A stretch of 64,000 nt of DNA, from positions 1 through 64,000 of the forward strand of contig CAYNSF010000013.1 of NCBI GenBank assembly GCA_964399855.1. Reading direction: 5' to 3'. Made by a program: the position numbers and the translations under genes. Shown here piece by piece: positions 46,532 to 54,298 of this stretch. Each line of letters starts with the position of its first letter. Positions within the stretch are counted from its first letter, which is position 1. This DNA is from OLB9 sp964399855. Its GTDB lineage: Bacteria; Bacteroidota; Bacteroidia; Chitinophagales; Saprospiraceae. The notes under the pieces were generated by a model. That model made no database searches and was not told the DNA's origin. It worked only from the letters and a program-made list of their open reading frames with translations.

Positions 46532-47641
46532 ATGGCAAAATACATCTACGAACATAAAAACTGGACGGCTTTTTCCTGGCAGGACAAAGCTATAAATGCC
46601 TTGTTTGGTGAAGTAAAACTAATACAAGGCAAAATAATCGGGCAAATGAATGCCTTAGGTTTTTCGGATAAAGAAGAAGCCACCCTTACAGCTTTGACCT
46701 TAGATGTGGTAAAATCAAGTGAAATAGAAGGTGAATTGCTCAACTACGACCAGGTTCGTTCTTCCATAGCAAGACGTTTAGGTATCAACACAGCAGGGCT
46801 TATTCCAAGCAGCCGCCACGTTGAAGGTATAGTAGAAATGATGCTTGATGCTACACAACGTTACAATTTGCCCTTAACCGAAAAGCGTTTGTTTGGTTGG
46901 CACGCGGCACTTTTTCCCACAGGACATAGCGGACCTTATGAAATAGAAACAGGCAAATACCGAACAGGCGAAATGCAGGTAGTTTCGGGCGCAATAGGCA
47001 AAGAAAAAGTACATTACGAAGCCGTAAAACCCAAATTGGTAAAAGCCGAAATGGACATCTTTTTAGATTGGTTCAATAATGACACTCAACTTGACCCTGT
47101 ACTAAAAGCAGCCATTACTCACTTTTGGTTTATCATCATTCACCCTTTTGATGACGGCAATGGGCGAATAGGCAGAGCTATAACCGATATGTTACTTGCT
47201 CGTGCTGAAAGTAGTGGAGAGCGTTTTTACAGTATGTCGAATCAAATTTTGGTAGAACGCAAACGCTATTACGAAGTGTTACAAAAAGTACAACACAGTT
47301 CGGGCGACATCACCGAATGGCTCGATTGGTTTTTGCATTGCCTTAAAAACGCAATGCTTACTACCGAACATACAACACAACGAATCTTGCGTAAAGCTGA
47401 ATTTTGGAAACTACACGATAATACCCCAATCAACGAAAGACAACGAACTATTTTAAATATGCTGTTTGACGGATTTTACGGAAAACTACAGACAAGCAAG
47501 TGGGCGAAAATCACCAAAGTTTCGACAGACACAGCATTACGCGACATCAAAGACTTAATAGAAAAAGGCATTTTGCAAAAAACGGGTGAAGGAGGAAGAA
47601 ATGCTAATTATGAACTAATGTCGTTTAGTCAAGGATTTTAA
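46532..47641 (+). CDS. Fic-family AMP-transferase with DUF4172-type N-terminus and winged helix
   Basis: A 369-residue protein. The N-terminal DUF4172-like helical region (YIYEHKNWTAFSWQDKAI) contains the inhibitory motif SSEIEG (about 62-67), which marks a class II self-inhibited Fic protein. The catalytic loop HPFDDGNGRIGR (about 204-215) has all Fic residues. The last 70 residues form a winged helix (STDTALRDIKDLIEKGILQK), so it may bind DNA and control itself through the palindrome upstream. Fic enzymes transfer AMP to protein hydroxyls and occur as toxins and defence proteins; the target is unknown. The last seven residues lie inside an inverted-repeat element. Confidence 0.9.
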   Translation: MAKYIYEHKNWTAFSWQDKAINALFGEVKLIQGKIIGQMNALGFSDKEEATLTALTLDVVKSSEIEGELLNYDQVRSSIARRLGINTAGLIPSSRHVEGIVEMMLDATQRYNLPLTEKRLFGWHAALFPTGHSGPYEIETGKYRTGEMQVVSGAIGKEKVHYEAVKPKLVKAEMDIFLDWFNNDTQLDPVLKAAITHFWFIIIHPFDDGNGRIGRAITDMLLARAESSGERFYSMSNQILVERKRYYEVLQKVQHSSGDITEWLDWFLHCLKNAMLTTEHTTQRILRKAEFWKLHDNTPINERQRTILNMLFDGFYGKLQTSKWAKITKVSTDTALRDIKDLIEKGILQKTGEGGRNANYELMSFSQGF

Positions 47642-47843
47642 AGTAATTTTGATAAATATTGACTATATAATCTTTCAGTTAATCTTAAAATATGCTCGTT
47701 ATTTGCCTCTTATCCTAAAGGATGAACGAGCATATTTTTGTCTTCTCCCTTAATGGCCGGGGAGAAAAGCCGAAAAAAACAATGGGTTTTTAAAAAATCG
47801 ACCACACGTGGTCTCATGCGCATTGCTTAACTAAACAACATTG
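47617..47843 (+). repeat. MITE-like inverted-repeat element, copy 2
   Basis: Same family and orientation as the copy at 43775. Left end AATGTCGTTTAGTCAA (47617-47632); right end TTAACTAAACAACATT (47827-47842). The 42-bp core hairpin (47692-47733) differs from copy 1 at one base. The sequence between core and right end has diverged. The left end overlaps the last 25 bp of the Fic gene and supplies its stop codon. Confidence 0.75.
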
Positions 47844-47944
47844 ACTCAGGAATGAAAAATTTCAATCAAAAGTGATAATTTTTCGTGATACTTTAGCTCA
47901 TTTTCGGCAATAGCAACCAATATACCTGAAAAATTACGAAAATC

Positions 47945-47982
47945 AAAAAAGCCCTAACAGATATTGTTAGAGCTTTTTTTTA
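47945..47982. terminator. Bidirectional terminator downstream of the small lipoprotein gene
   Basis: AGCCCTAACA (47950-47959) pairs with TGTTAGAGCT (47965-47974), one mismatch, loop of 5 nt. A6 lies on the left and T8 on the right. It ends the minus-strand lipoprotein transcript. Confidence 0.8.
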
Positions 47983-48023
47983 AATATTGTATTAGTAGGA
48001 TAAACCTGACTTGAATGCAATAA

Positions 48024-48212
48024 TTATTCTGCTTCTGCAGGAGCTACAGCTTCTTCTACTGCATTTTCAGTAGCATCAATTGTTTCTTCTACTGCTTCTT
48101 CAACTGGAGCAACTGTTTCTTCTACTGCTTCTTCAACTGGAGTTGTTTCTGCATTTTTGCATGCTACGAAAGAAAGTGCTGCGAATAATCCTAAAATAAG
48201 AAACTTTTTCAT
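48024..48212 (-). CDS. Small acidic lipoprotein with VEEAVEET repeats
   Basis: I start at the ATG at 48212 (62 residues); the longer frame adds 16 non-signal residues. A lipoprotein signal (MKKFLILGLFAALSFVAC) ends in the lipobox Cys at residue 18. The mature 45 residues are almost only Val, Glu, Ala, Thr and Pro in repeats such as TPVEEAVEETVAPVEEAVEE, which predicts a negatively charged, extended or helical chain. No family was recognised. The underlying DNA repeats make the count prone to slippage. It is followed by a strong terminator. Confidence 0.75.
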   Translation of the reverse strand: MKKFLILGLFAALSFVACKNAETTPVEEAVEETVAPVEEAVEETIDATENAVEEAVAPAEAE

Positions 48213-48512
48213 TATCAATTTGTATTTAAAATAAGGGTTAAAAGAAAAATAACACCACAAGATTAAGACATATTTTGAACACTTATTTCATCATTAAATT
48301 CTTGTTAACAAATTTTTGATTGTGATTTAATAAATATACATGTATTTTTCAAAAATGACGGTTTTTTGTAATATATCTTTATAAAAAACACTTGAAAAAA
48401 TTATTTCACCGTTCAAACCGTTAAATATAGTTAATACATTGGTTAAAAATCGTTAAATAGTGATTTTTTGATAGCTTTTATTCGTTATTTGTAAAATAAA
48501 TATGTGATTATT
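48213..48512. other. AT-rich spacer between divergent lipoprotein genes
   Basis: Very AT-rich DNA that must hold the two divergent promoters. On the minus strand TAATCTTG is one mismatch from the -7 consensus. No ORF, repeat or hairpin of note. Confidence 0.5.
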
Positions 48513-49046
48513 ATGCGAACGTTGATAATGATTTTGACTCTTGGAGGTTTGATGTCCTGCGCACCTACACTTCGGTACTACACTAAGGACATGCAGGAAA
48601 TGAATGGTATCAGTTCTGAAGATATACAGAACATTCAGTTTTACCTTTCTAATGATATCGTTTTGTGGAGAGAATTAGGTAAGGAAGAAGTTTCCATTTC
48701 CCGTGGTAAGATCAAAATGACTGAAGGCAGGAAAGTTGAAGAAATAGTCATCAAGAAAGGTACACCTGGCGTTTTTGTATTTTCGCCCAAAGAAGACCAA
48801 TTTTCAGTGAGTTTTGATAGTAAAGACGATACCAAATATTTGGTATTTGGGCCTTCGGCAAAGATGAATAATAGGTATGTGCTTTTGGCTAAAAACTGGG
48901 ACAAACGTTATGGACAAGTAACTTATGGTGGCGAAACCTACAATACATCAACTGAGAGTGCTTATGCTTACCTGATGGTTGACATGAAAAAAGCAAAAAA
49001 CATCAGTAAAAAGCGGGAGACCGTCGTGGGCAGGAAAGTACAATAA
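48513..49046 (+). CDS. Hypothetical lipoprotein
   Basis: From the ATG at 48513 (177 residues; an in-frame GTG at 48504 is less likely). Lipoprotein signal MRTLIMILTLGGLMSC with the Cys at residue 16. The mature part is beta-rich (GTPGVFVFSPKEDQFSVSFD, TKYLVFGPSAKMNNRYVLLA) and ends in a basic tail (KKAKNISKKRETVVGRKVQ). No family was recognised. It probably sits in the periplasm or at the outer membrane. A 15-bp repeat word starts 14 bp after the stop. Confidence 0.75.
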   Translation: MRTLIMILTLGGLMSCAPTLRYYTKDMQEMNGISSEDIQNIQFYLSNDIVLWRELGKEEVSISRGKIKMTEGRKVEEIVIKKGTPGVFVFSPKEDQFSVSFDSKDDTKYLVFGPSAKMNNRYVLLAKNWDKRYGQVTYGGETYNTSTESAYAYLMVDMKKAKNISKKRETVVGRKVQ

Positions 49047-49635
49047 CGGTAAATCAAATGTAACTACTCAGGTATCAATGTTGCTTTATAGAGTATTTTT
49101 AAGTGGTTTATATAATGCTGATATTTAGGACGTTACTTTTAGTGGCTATTCATTAGTGGTTGTGTTAACAACCTTGTTTTGTTCGCTAATTTATCAAAAG
49201 CTGTAAATGCCTAATATAATTTTTACCCAATAAACAGCGGAATATGTATATTTGATAGGATTGGGGTTTAGTGTGTATAGTTTAAACCTATTTTTTTACA
49301 TCAATGTTTTGTCCTATGCGGACGGCAGTTACTTTTTTTCATTGCCAAAAAAAGTAACCAAAAAAGTCTAGTTCAAAAAAAGGCGATTGCTAAAGCACCG
49401 TTCTCTCTCGAATCTACATGCTTTTTCTATCGACAATAGTTCTTTATAATCTGATTTTACGACTACCCGTCGATAGACGCAATTCCGATTCTTCTTTCAC
49501 TATCGCTTGTTTTTTGAACGGGTTTCAATTTCAAGGTTATTCATATTGCTATTTCACTTTTTTAAAAGATATAAATATTGTACATAAGTAACATGTGCAC
49601 TAACTAAACGACATTGAATCAAGTATATCCAGCCT
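49047..49635. repeat. Non-coding block with several repeat fragments
   Basis: GTAACTACTCAGGTA (49060-49074) is the arm of the palindromic element at 60.6 kb. GTTACTTTTTTT/AAAAAAAGTAAC (49328-49358) is a perfect 12-bp stem with a 7-nt loop. CTATCGAC/GTCGATAG (49427-49476) is an 8-bp inverted pair. TAACTAAACGACATTG (49601-49616) is a solo right end of the MITE-like family. AATGTTGCTTTATAGAG at 49078 may be its worn left end. No coding frame seen. Confidence 0.55.
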
Positions 49636-50073
49636 TTAGTTGGACTGAATATACTTGTCTTTTAAATGTAGTATGGCTTCTTTGTAGCCTGCCAGCCCTT
49701 TGCCGACGATACTGAGTGTGACGGCATCCTTTATATAATTATTGTGTCTGTATTGTTCACGTTCGTAAATATTGGTCAAATGCACCTCCACTACAGGTGT
49801 GGTAATAGCACGTATAGCATCTGCAATAGCTACTGAAGTGTGTGTGTAACCACCAGCATTTAGGATGATGCCGTTGTATCGAAAACCTACTTCATGCAAT
49901 CTATCAATGATGTCGCCCTCATGATTGGATTGGTAATAATGCAGGTTGATGTCTTTAAACTCCCTTTCCAGCTCTATAAAATAATCATCAAATGACTGAT
50001 GACCATAGATTTCGGGTTGACGTTTGCCCAATAGATTGAGATTGGGACCATTGATGATGATAATCTGTACCAT
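49636..50073 (-). CDS. aroQ: 3-Dehydroquinate dehydratase, type II
   Basis: Third step of the shikimate pathway, trans-dehydration of 3-dehydroquinate. The 145-residue length fits the dodecameric type II enzyme. The N-terminal signature INGPNLNLLGKRQPEIYG carries the catalytic Tyr. QSNHEGDIIDRLH, LNAGGYTHTSVAIADA and VEVHLTNIYEREQYR hold the substrate-binding Asn, His and Arg residues. It lies 14 bp downstream of recQ on the same strand. Confidence 0.95.
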   Translation of the reverse strand: MVQIIIINGPNLNLLGKRQPEIYGHQSFDDYFIELEREFKDINLHYYQSNHEGDIIDRLHEVGFRYNGIILNAGGYTHTSVAIADAIRAITTPVVEVHLTNIYEREQYRHNNYIKDAVTLSIVGKGLAGYKEAILHLKDKYIQSN

Positions 50074-50087
50074 GTAAAATATATGGG

Positions 50088-52289
50088 TTAATTGGCTATT
50101 TCCGAAACAAATTTAATCCTTGCTAACAACACTTCTTCTTCACTGATTTCGTCTTCTTGGAGATGTCGTATGGCATCTTCGACAGATTCTGAACTGGCAT
50201 CTTTGAAATAGTCAAAAACTTCTTCCACGACTTCCTCATCTACTCGATCTTTGATGAAATAATTAATATTGAGTTTGGTGCCTGCATCTAAGATGTTATT
50301 CAACTCATAGAGCAATTCGTCATAAGTCATTCCAACATTTCTGGCTATGTCTTCTAATGGCATTTTTCGGTCTATAGACTGGATGATGGTAACTTTATTT
50401 CTGGATTTGTTCGCAACCTGCTTGATGACTACTTCGGTAGGTCTGTCGATATCATTTTCTTCAACATACCTTTTGATCAACTCAATAAAAGGCTTTCCAA
50501 ACTTCAATGCCTTTCCTTGACTCACACCGGATATTTTCTCCATTTCTTCCATCGTAATGGGATAGTATGTAGCCATATCTTGTAGTGACGGTTCCGAAAA
50601 AATGATCCAAGGTTGTGTCTTGAGCCTATTGGATTCTCTTTTTCTCAAGTCTTTAAGCAACTCAACTAATAATGTATCAATCGCTGCTCCTTGTCCGCCA
50701 CCGACATCCATATCCGTGTCATCTTTGACTGTATAGTCTCGATCTATCGGCACTAACATAGATACTGGATTTTTGATGAATGCTCGTCCTGCATCTGTAT
50801 TTTTTAAAATACCATATTGCTCAATTTCCTTATAAAGTAGGTTGTTGAGCGCTGCTTGTCGAAATACTGTGTGCCAGAACAATTCGTCTTTGGCAGCACC
50901 TGCACCAAAGAGCGGAAGCTTATCAAACTTGAAATCCTTCATTTCCTTGGACATCTTCCCGGTAATGAAATCTACCAATATTTTGATCGTATAGTTTTCA
51001 TTAAGCTGAGAGACCACTTGAAGCGCAAGCTTCATTTCGTTTTGTATTTCGACTTTTTCTTTCGGATTTTTGCAATTATCACACATATTCTGACAATCAT
51101 CCGTATCGAATTCTTCTCCAAAATAGTGTAATAAAAATTTCCTACGACAAGTGTTGGATTCGGTATAAGCGATGACTTCGTCCATGAGTTGAGCACTCAA
51201 TTCGCGTTCTGCTACCGGCTTGTCACGAAGAAACTTTTCGAGTTTCATTATATCTCTGTATGAATAGAATGCCAGACAATGACCTTTCAGACCGTCTCTA
51301 CCACCTCGTCCAGTTTCTTGATAATAGTTTTCGATACTTTTAGGAATATCAAAGTGTATTACAAATCTCACATCTGGTTTGTCAATACCCATACCAAAGG
51401 CTATCGTAGCTACGATGACCTCTATATCTTCCATAAGAAAAGCATCCTGCACATAGGTCCTTGTCTTAGGGTCCAATCCTGCGTGATATGCCGCAGCTTT
51501 TATACCATTGACATTGAGTATTTTGGCAATCTCTTCTGTCGATTTTCTGGCTTGAACATATATGATACCCGATTTACCTTTGGATGTTTTTATAAATTGG
51601 ATGATACTTTTGATCGTTTTATCTTTATTGGTCTTGGTTCTTATTTCGTAGAAGAGATTATCTCTATTGAATGATGAAATAAAGACATTTGGATCGGTCA
51701 TTTCAAGACTCTTAACGATGTCTGTCTGAACTTTTGGAGTAGCCGTAGCTGTCAACGCTATGATTGGAATATTATCGCCTATGGCAGAAATCATCGACTG
51801 TATTCTTCTGTATTCAGGTCTGAAATCGTGTCCCCATTCTGAGATACAATGGGCTTCGTCAACTGCCACAAATGATATATTGGATTTTTGAAAAAACTCG
51901 ATATTCTCATCTTTAGTCAATGTTTCGGGAGCTATAAACAGCATTTTTGTTTTGCCTGTAGCTATTTCGGATTTGACTTCATTCATCTGGGTTTTATTCA
52001 GTGACGAATTTAGAAAACTGGCGATATTGTTTTCCTGACTATATCCACGTATAGAGTCAACCTGATTTTTCATAAGTGCTATCAATGGCGATATGATGAT
52101 CGCTGTACCTTCCATCATCATGGCAGGCAATTGATAACAAAGAGATTTTCCTCCTCCTGTAGGCATGATGACAAACGTATTTTTTCGGTCAAGAACGCTT
52201 TTGACTATTTCCTTTTGCTCCCCTTTAAAGGTTTCAAAACCAAAATATTTTTTGATTGCCACTTGAATATCCTGTTCAGTATAATTCAT
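50088..52289 (-). CDS. recQ: ATP-dependent DNA helicase RecQ
   Basis: A 733-residue SF2 3'-5' helicase for recombination and fork repair. Walker A MPTGGGKSLCYQLP (about 41-54), DEAH box VDEAHCISEWGHDFRPEYRR (about 142-161) and motif VI QETGRGGRDG. The RQC zinc module has Cys at CRRKF and DCQNMCDNCK (about 378-404). A winged helix and an HRDC domain follow (about 525-605, PWIIFSEPSLQDMA). A further C-terminal extension of about 120 residues (IIQSIDRKMPLEDIARNVGM) is common in this phylum. Probably co-transcribed with aroQ. Confidence 0.94.
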   Translation of the reverse strand: MNYTEQDIQVAIKKYFGFETFKGEQKEIVKSVLDRKNTFVIMPTGGGKSLCYQLPAMMMEGTAIIISPLIALMKNQVDSIRGYSQENNIASFLNSSLNKTQMNEVKSEIATGKTKMLFIAPETLTKDENIEFFQKSNISFVAVDEAHCISEWGHDFRPEYRRIQSMISAIGDNIPIIALTATATPKVQTDIVKSLEMTDPNVFISSFNRDNLFYEIRTKTNKDKTIKSIIQFIKTSKGKSGIIYVQARKSTEEIAKILNVNGIKAAAYHAGLDPKTRTYVQDAFLMEDIEVIVATIAFGMGIDKPDVRFVIHFDIPKSIENYYQETGRGGRDGLKGHCLAFYSYRDIMKLEKFLRDKPVAERELSAQLMDEVIAYTESNTCRRKFLLHYFGEEFDTDDCQNMCDNCKNPKEKVEIQNEMKLALQVVSQLNENYTIKILVDFITGKMSKEMKDFKFDKLPLFGAGAAKDELFWHTVFRQAALNNLLYKEIEQYGILKNTDAGRAFIKNPVSMLVPIDRDYTVKDDTDMDVGGGQGAAIDTLLVELLKDLRKRESNRLKTQPWIIFSEPSLQDMATYYPITMEEMEKISGVSQGKALKFGKPFIELIKRYVEENDIDRPTEVVIKQVANKSRNKVTIIQSIDRKMPLEDIARNVGMTYDELLYELNNILDAGTKLNINYFIKDRVDEEVVEEVFDYFKDASSESVEDAIRHLQEDEISEEEVLLARIKFVSEIAN

Positions 52290-52680
52290 ATATAATATTG
52301 AAATATCGAGTTTACTTTTTTTGTTATATTAATATAATGTGTTTTACATCTATATTTAACGTGATTATATTTTATTACATTTAATAAAAAGCTTTCAGCC
52401 ATTTAAGAAATATATTCATTGAAGCATCAAAATTAAATATAAAATCTTTATTTATCAAACTTTTGTTTAGCATTCAGCAAATAACTATATTTGGCGTTTA
52501 TTTTACACTAGTGATCAGTCAACAAAAAGATCTTAATAAAATGTCGTTCTTTTTTCAAATCTCATCGTTAAAAATACTCGCTATAGTTACCACTATGCCT
52601 GCGTTTTTTGCCTTGATCTTCAAAAAAAATAACTTCCATTATAATTTAAGTATTTTTATAGACAGAACACTGGTTATTAT
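52290..52680. other. AT-rich spacer between divergent recQ and kdsD
   Basis: A 391-bp space with high A+T. A 73-codon frame at 52463-52684 has no recognisable protein features and runs up to the kdsD start. No hairpin, terminator or repeat was seen. Confidence 0.5.
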
Positions 52681-53676
52681 TTGAATAGCCAAAAATACAA
52701 TGTTCGTTTGGATAAAAAAACATTTATCAAAGAAAATATAAAAAAAACGATTGAGCTCGAAGCACATGCGCTTCATAAGTTGAGCCATTCCATTACAGAA
52801 GACATGAGCAATGCTATATTTGCTATATACGAAAGTAAGGGAAGATTGATCGTTACAGGCATCGGAAAAAGCGCCATTGTCGCCCAAAAATTGGTGGCTA
52901 CATTCAACTCTACGGGTACTAATGCCGTATTTATGCATGCTGCGGATGCGATACATGGTGATTTAGGGATGATACATCCTGATGATATCGTGATGTGTAT
53001 ATCTAAAAGCGGCGATACACCAGAAATAAAAGTGCTCATTCCATTGATAAAAGGTTTTGGGAACAAACTTATCGCTATGGTCAGTAATGAACATTCGAAT
53101 CTTGCCCAAAAATCAAATTTTGTTATTCATCTTCCATTAGATGCCGAAGCTGATCCTAATAATCTTGCACCAACTACAAGCACAACTTTGCAAATGGCCA
53201 TGGGCGACGCAATGGCTGTGGCATTATTATCTATGCGTGGTTTTTCTCCCGAACATTTTGCCCGATACCATCCTGGAGGTAGCTTAGGCAAACAGTTATA
53301 TCTAAAAGTTGGAGATGTGGTCAATACTAAAGAAAAGCCCAAAGTCTATTTGAGTGATAATCTAAAACAAGTCATCGTGGAAATATCCTCTCGGAGATTG
53401 GGTGCGACGGCAGTCATGGACGACAATGAAAATCTCATAGGTATAATAACGGACGGCGATCTACGACGTATGCTTGTAACGAATAATGACATCAGCCAAA
53501 TCACTGCTGCACAAATCATGAGTCGGACACCGAAAAAGGTATCTCCCGACACGATGGCGATAGAAGCATTTGCGATGATGCGCAAGTTTTCAATCACACA
53601 GTTGTTGGTCATGGACGGCAATAGATATCAAGGAATAATCCATATTCATGATTTGATAAATGAAGGGATCATTTGA
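52681..53676 (+). CDS. kdsD: D-arabinose-5-phosphate isomerase (KpsF/GutQ family)
   Basis: Isomerises ribulose 5-phosphate to arabinose 5-phosphate for Kdo synthesis in lipopolysaccharide. The SIS domain (about 30-185) has GIGKSAIVAQKL, CISKSGDTPEI and the AIHGDLGM loop. Two CBS domains follow (about 205-325). No ATG lies near the conserved start. A TTG at 52681 fits the frame and gives 331 residues; a second TTG ten codons later is possible. gldH and a membrane protein follow on the same strand. Confidence 0.9.
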   Translation: MNSQKYNVRLDKKTFIKENIKKTIELEAHALHKLSHSITEDMSNAIFAIYESKGRLIVTGIGKSAIVAQKLVATFNSTGTNAVFMHAADAIHGDLGMIHPDDIVMCISKSGDTPEIKVLIPLIKGFGNKLIAMVSNEHSNLAQKSNFVIHLPLDAEADPNNLAPTTSTTLQMAMGDAMAVALLSMRGFSPEHFARYHPGGSLGKQLYLKVGDVVNTKEKPKVYLSDNLKQVIVEISSRRLGATAVMDDNENLIGIITDGDLRRMLVTNNDISQITAAQIMSRTPKKVSPDTMAIEAFAMMRKFSITQLLVMDGNRYQGIIHIHDLINEGII

Positions 53677-53801
53677 AGTATATCTATACATTATTATATA
53701 TGTGTAGCAAACTTCGTATGTTTATACTATCTATAATGAATTCAGTATCATTCAATGACATTCATTTACACACTTGCTCCGCAAAGTATCAAAAAAAGGC
53801 T

Positions 53802-53809
53802 TACTTTTG
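53802..53809 (+). promoter_or_regulatory. -7 box (TACTTTTG) before gldH
   Basis: An exact TAnnTTTG match 16 bp before the TTG I favour as gldH start. It argues against the upstream start at 53673. No -33 TTTG at standard distance. Confidence 0.4.
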
Positions 53810-53825
53810 CCTTAAATTTTCAACT

Positions 53826-54293
53826 TTGAGGTATCTCTTATTTTTAGTCATCCCGTTGATGTTTGCTGCTTGTAATAACAAGGAAGTGTATAACCATACT
53901 TATACGTTGGATGATGTTTGGTCGTATGCAGATTCATTGGTGTTTGATTACAACATTCAGGATACACTTATGCCTTATGATGTAGTACTTACTGTGCAAC
54001 ATAGTGATGAGTATGCTTATGAAAATCTGTATATTCAGGCCTCAACACTGTTTCCCGATGGTAAGTTAGTGACTAATCCTGTATCTATTGAGCTGGCCAA
54101 CGATCAGGGTCAATGGGTCGGTAAATGTAGCTGGCAAATTTGTACGGCTGAAATCGAGATGGCGAGTCATGCTTACTTCCCAGTTCAGGGAGCATATCGG
54201 TTAGTATTGAAGCAATTTTCCCGTATGGAATCCCTTGAAGGGTTGGCATCTATACAGCTTCAGATCATCCAATCAGACGATAAAAAAGGTTAA
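53826..54293 (+). CDS. gldH: Gliding-motility-type lipoprotein GldH
   Basis: About 155 residues from the TTG at 53826. The open frame reaches back to 53673, but its first 51 residues do not look like a signal, while LRYLLFLVIPLMFAAC is a lipoprotein signal with the lipobox Cys. The mature start YNHTYTLDDVWSYADSLVFD, later CSWQICTAEIEMA and FPVQGAYRL fit the GldH family. GldH is an outer-membrane lipoprotein needed for gliding in flavobacteria and is widespread in T9SS-bearing bacteria. Motility of this organism cannot be concluded from it. A membrane protein gene begins 5 bp downstream. Confidence 0.75.
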   Translation: MRYLLFLVIPLMFAACNNKEVYNHTYTLDDVWSYADSLVFDYNIQDTLMPYDVVLTVQHSDEYAYENLYIQASTLFPDGKLVTNPVSIELANDQGQWVGKCSWQICTAEIEMASHAYFPVQGAYRLVLKQFSRMESLEGLASIQLQIIQSDDKKG

Positions 54294-54298
54294 TAAAA

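Noticed and set aside
49328..49358. Hairpin with A and T tracts considered as a terminator for the lipoprotein gene at 48513
   Set aside because: It is about 280 bp past the stop codon and its T/A runs are inside the stem, so it fits a repeat better than a terminator.
52463..52684. 73-codon plus-strand frame between recQ and kdsD
   Set aside because: AT-rich, ends at the kdsD start, no start context or family resemblance. Could be real only if expression were shown.
53673..53825. Upstream extension of gldH to 53673
   Set aside because: The 51 extra residues precede a complete lipoprotein signal and span a -7 promoter box.
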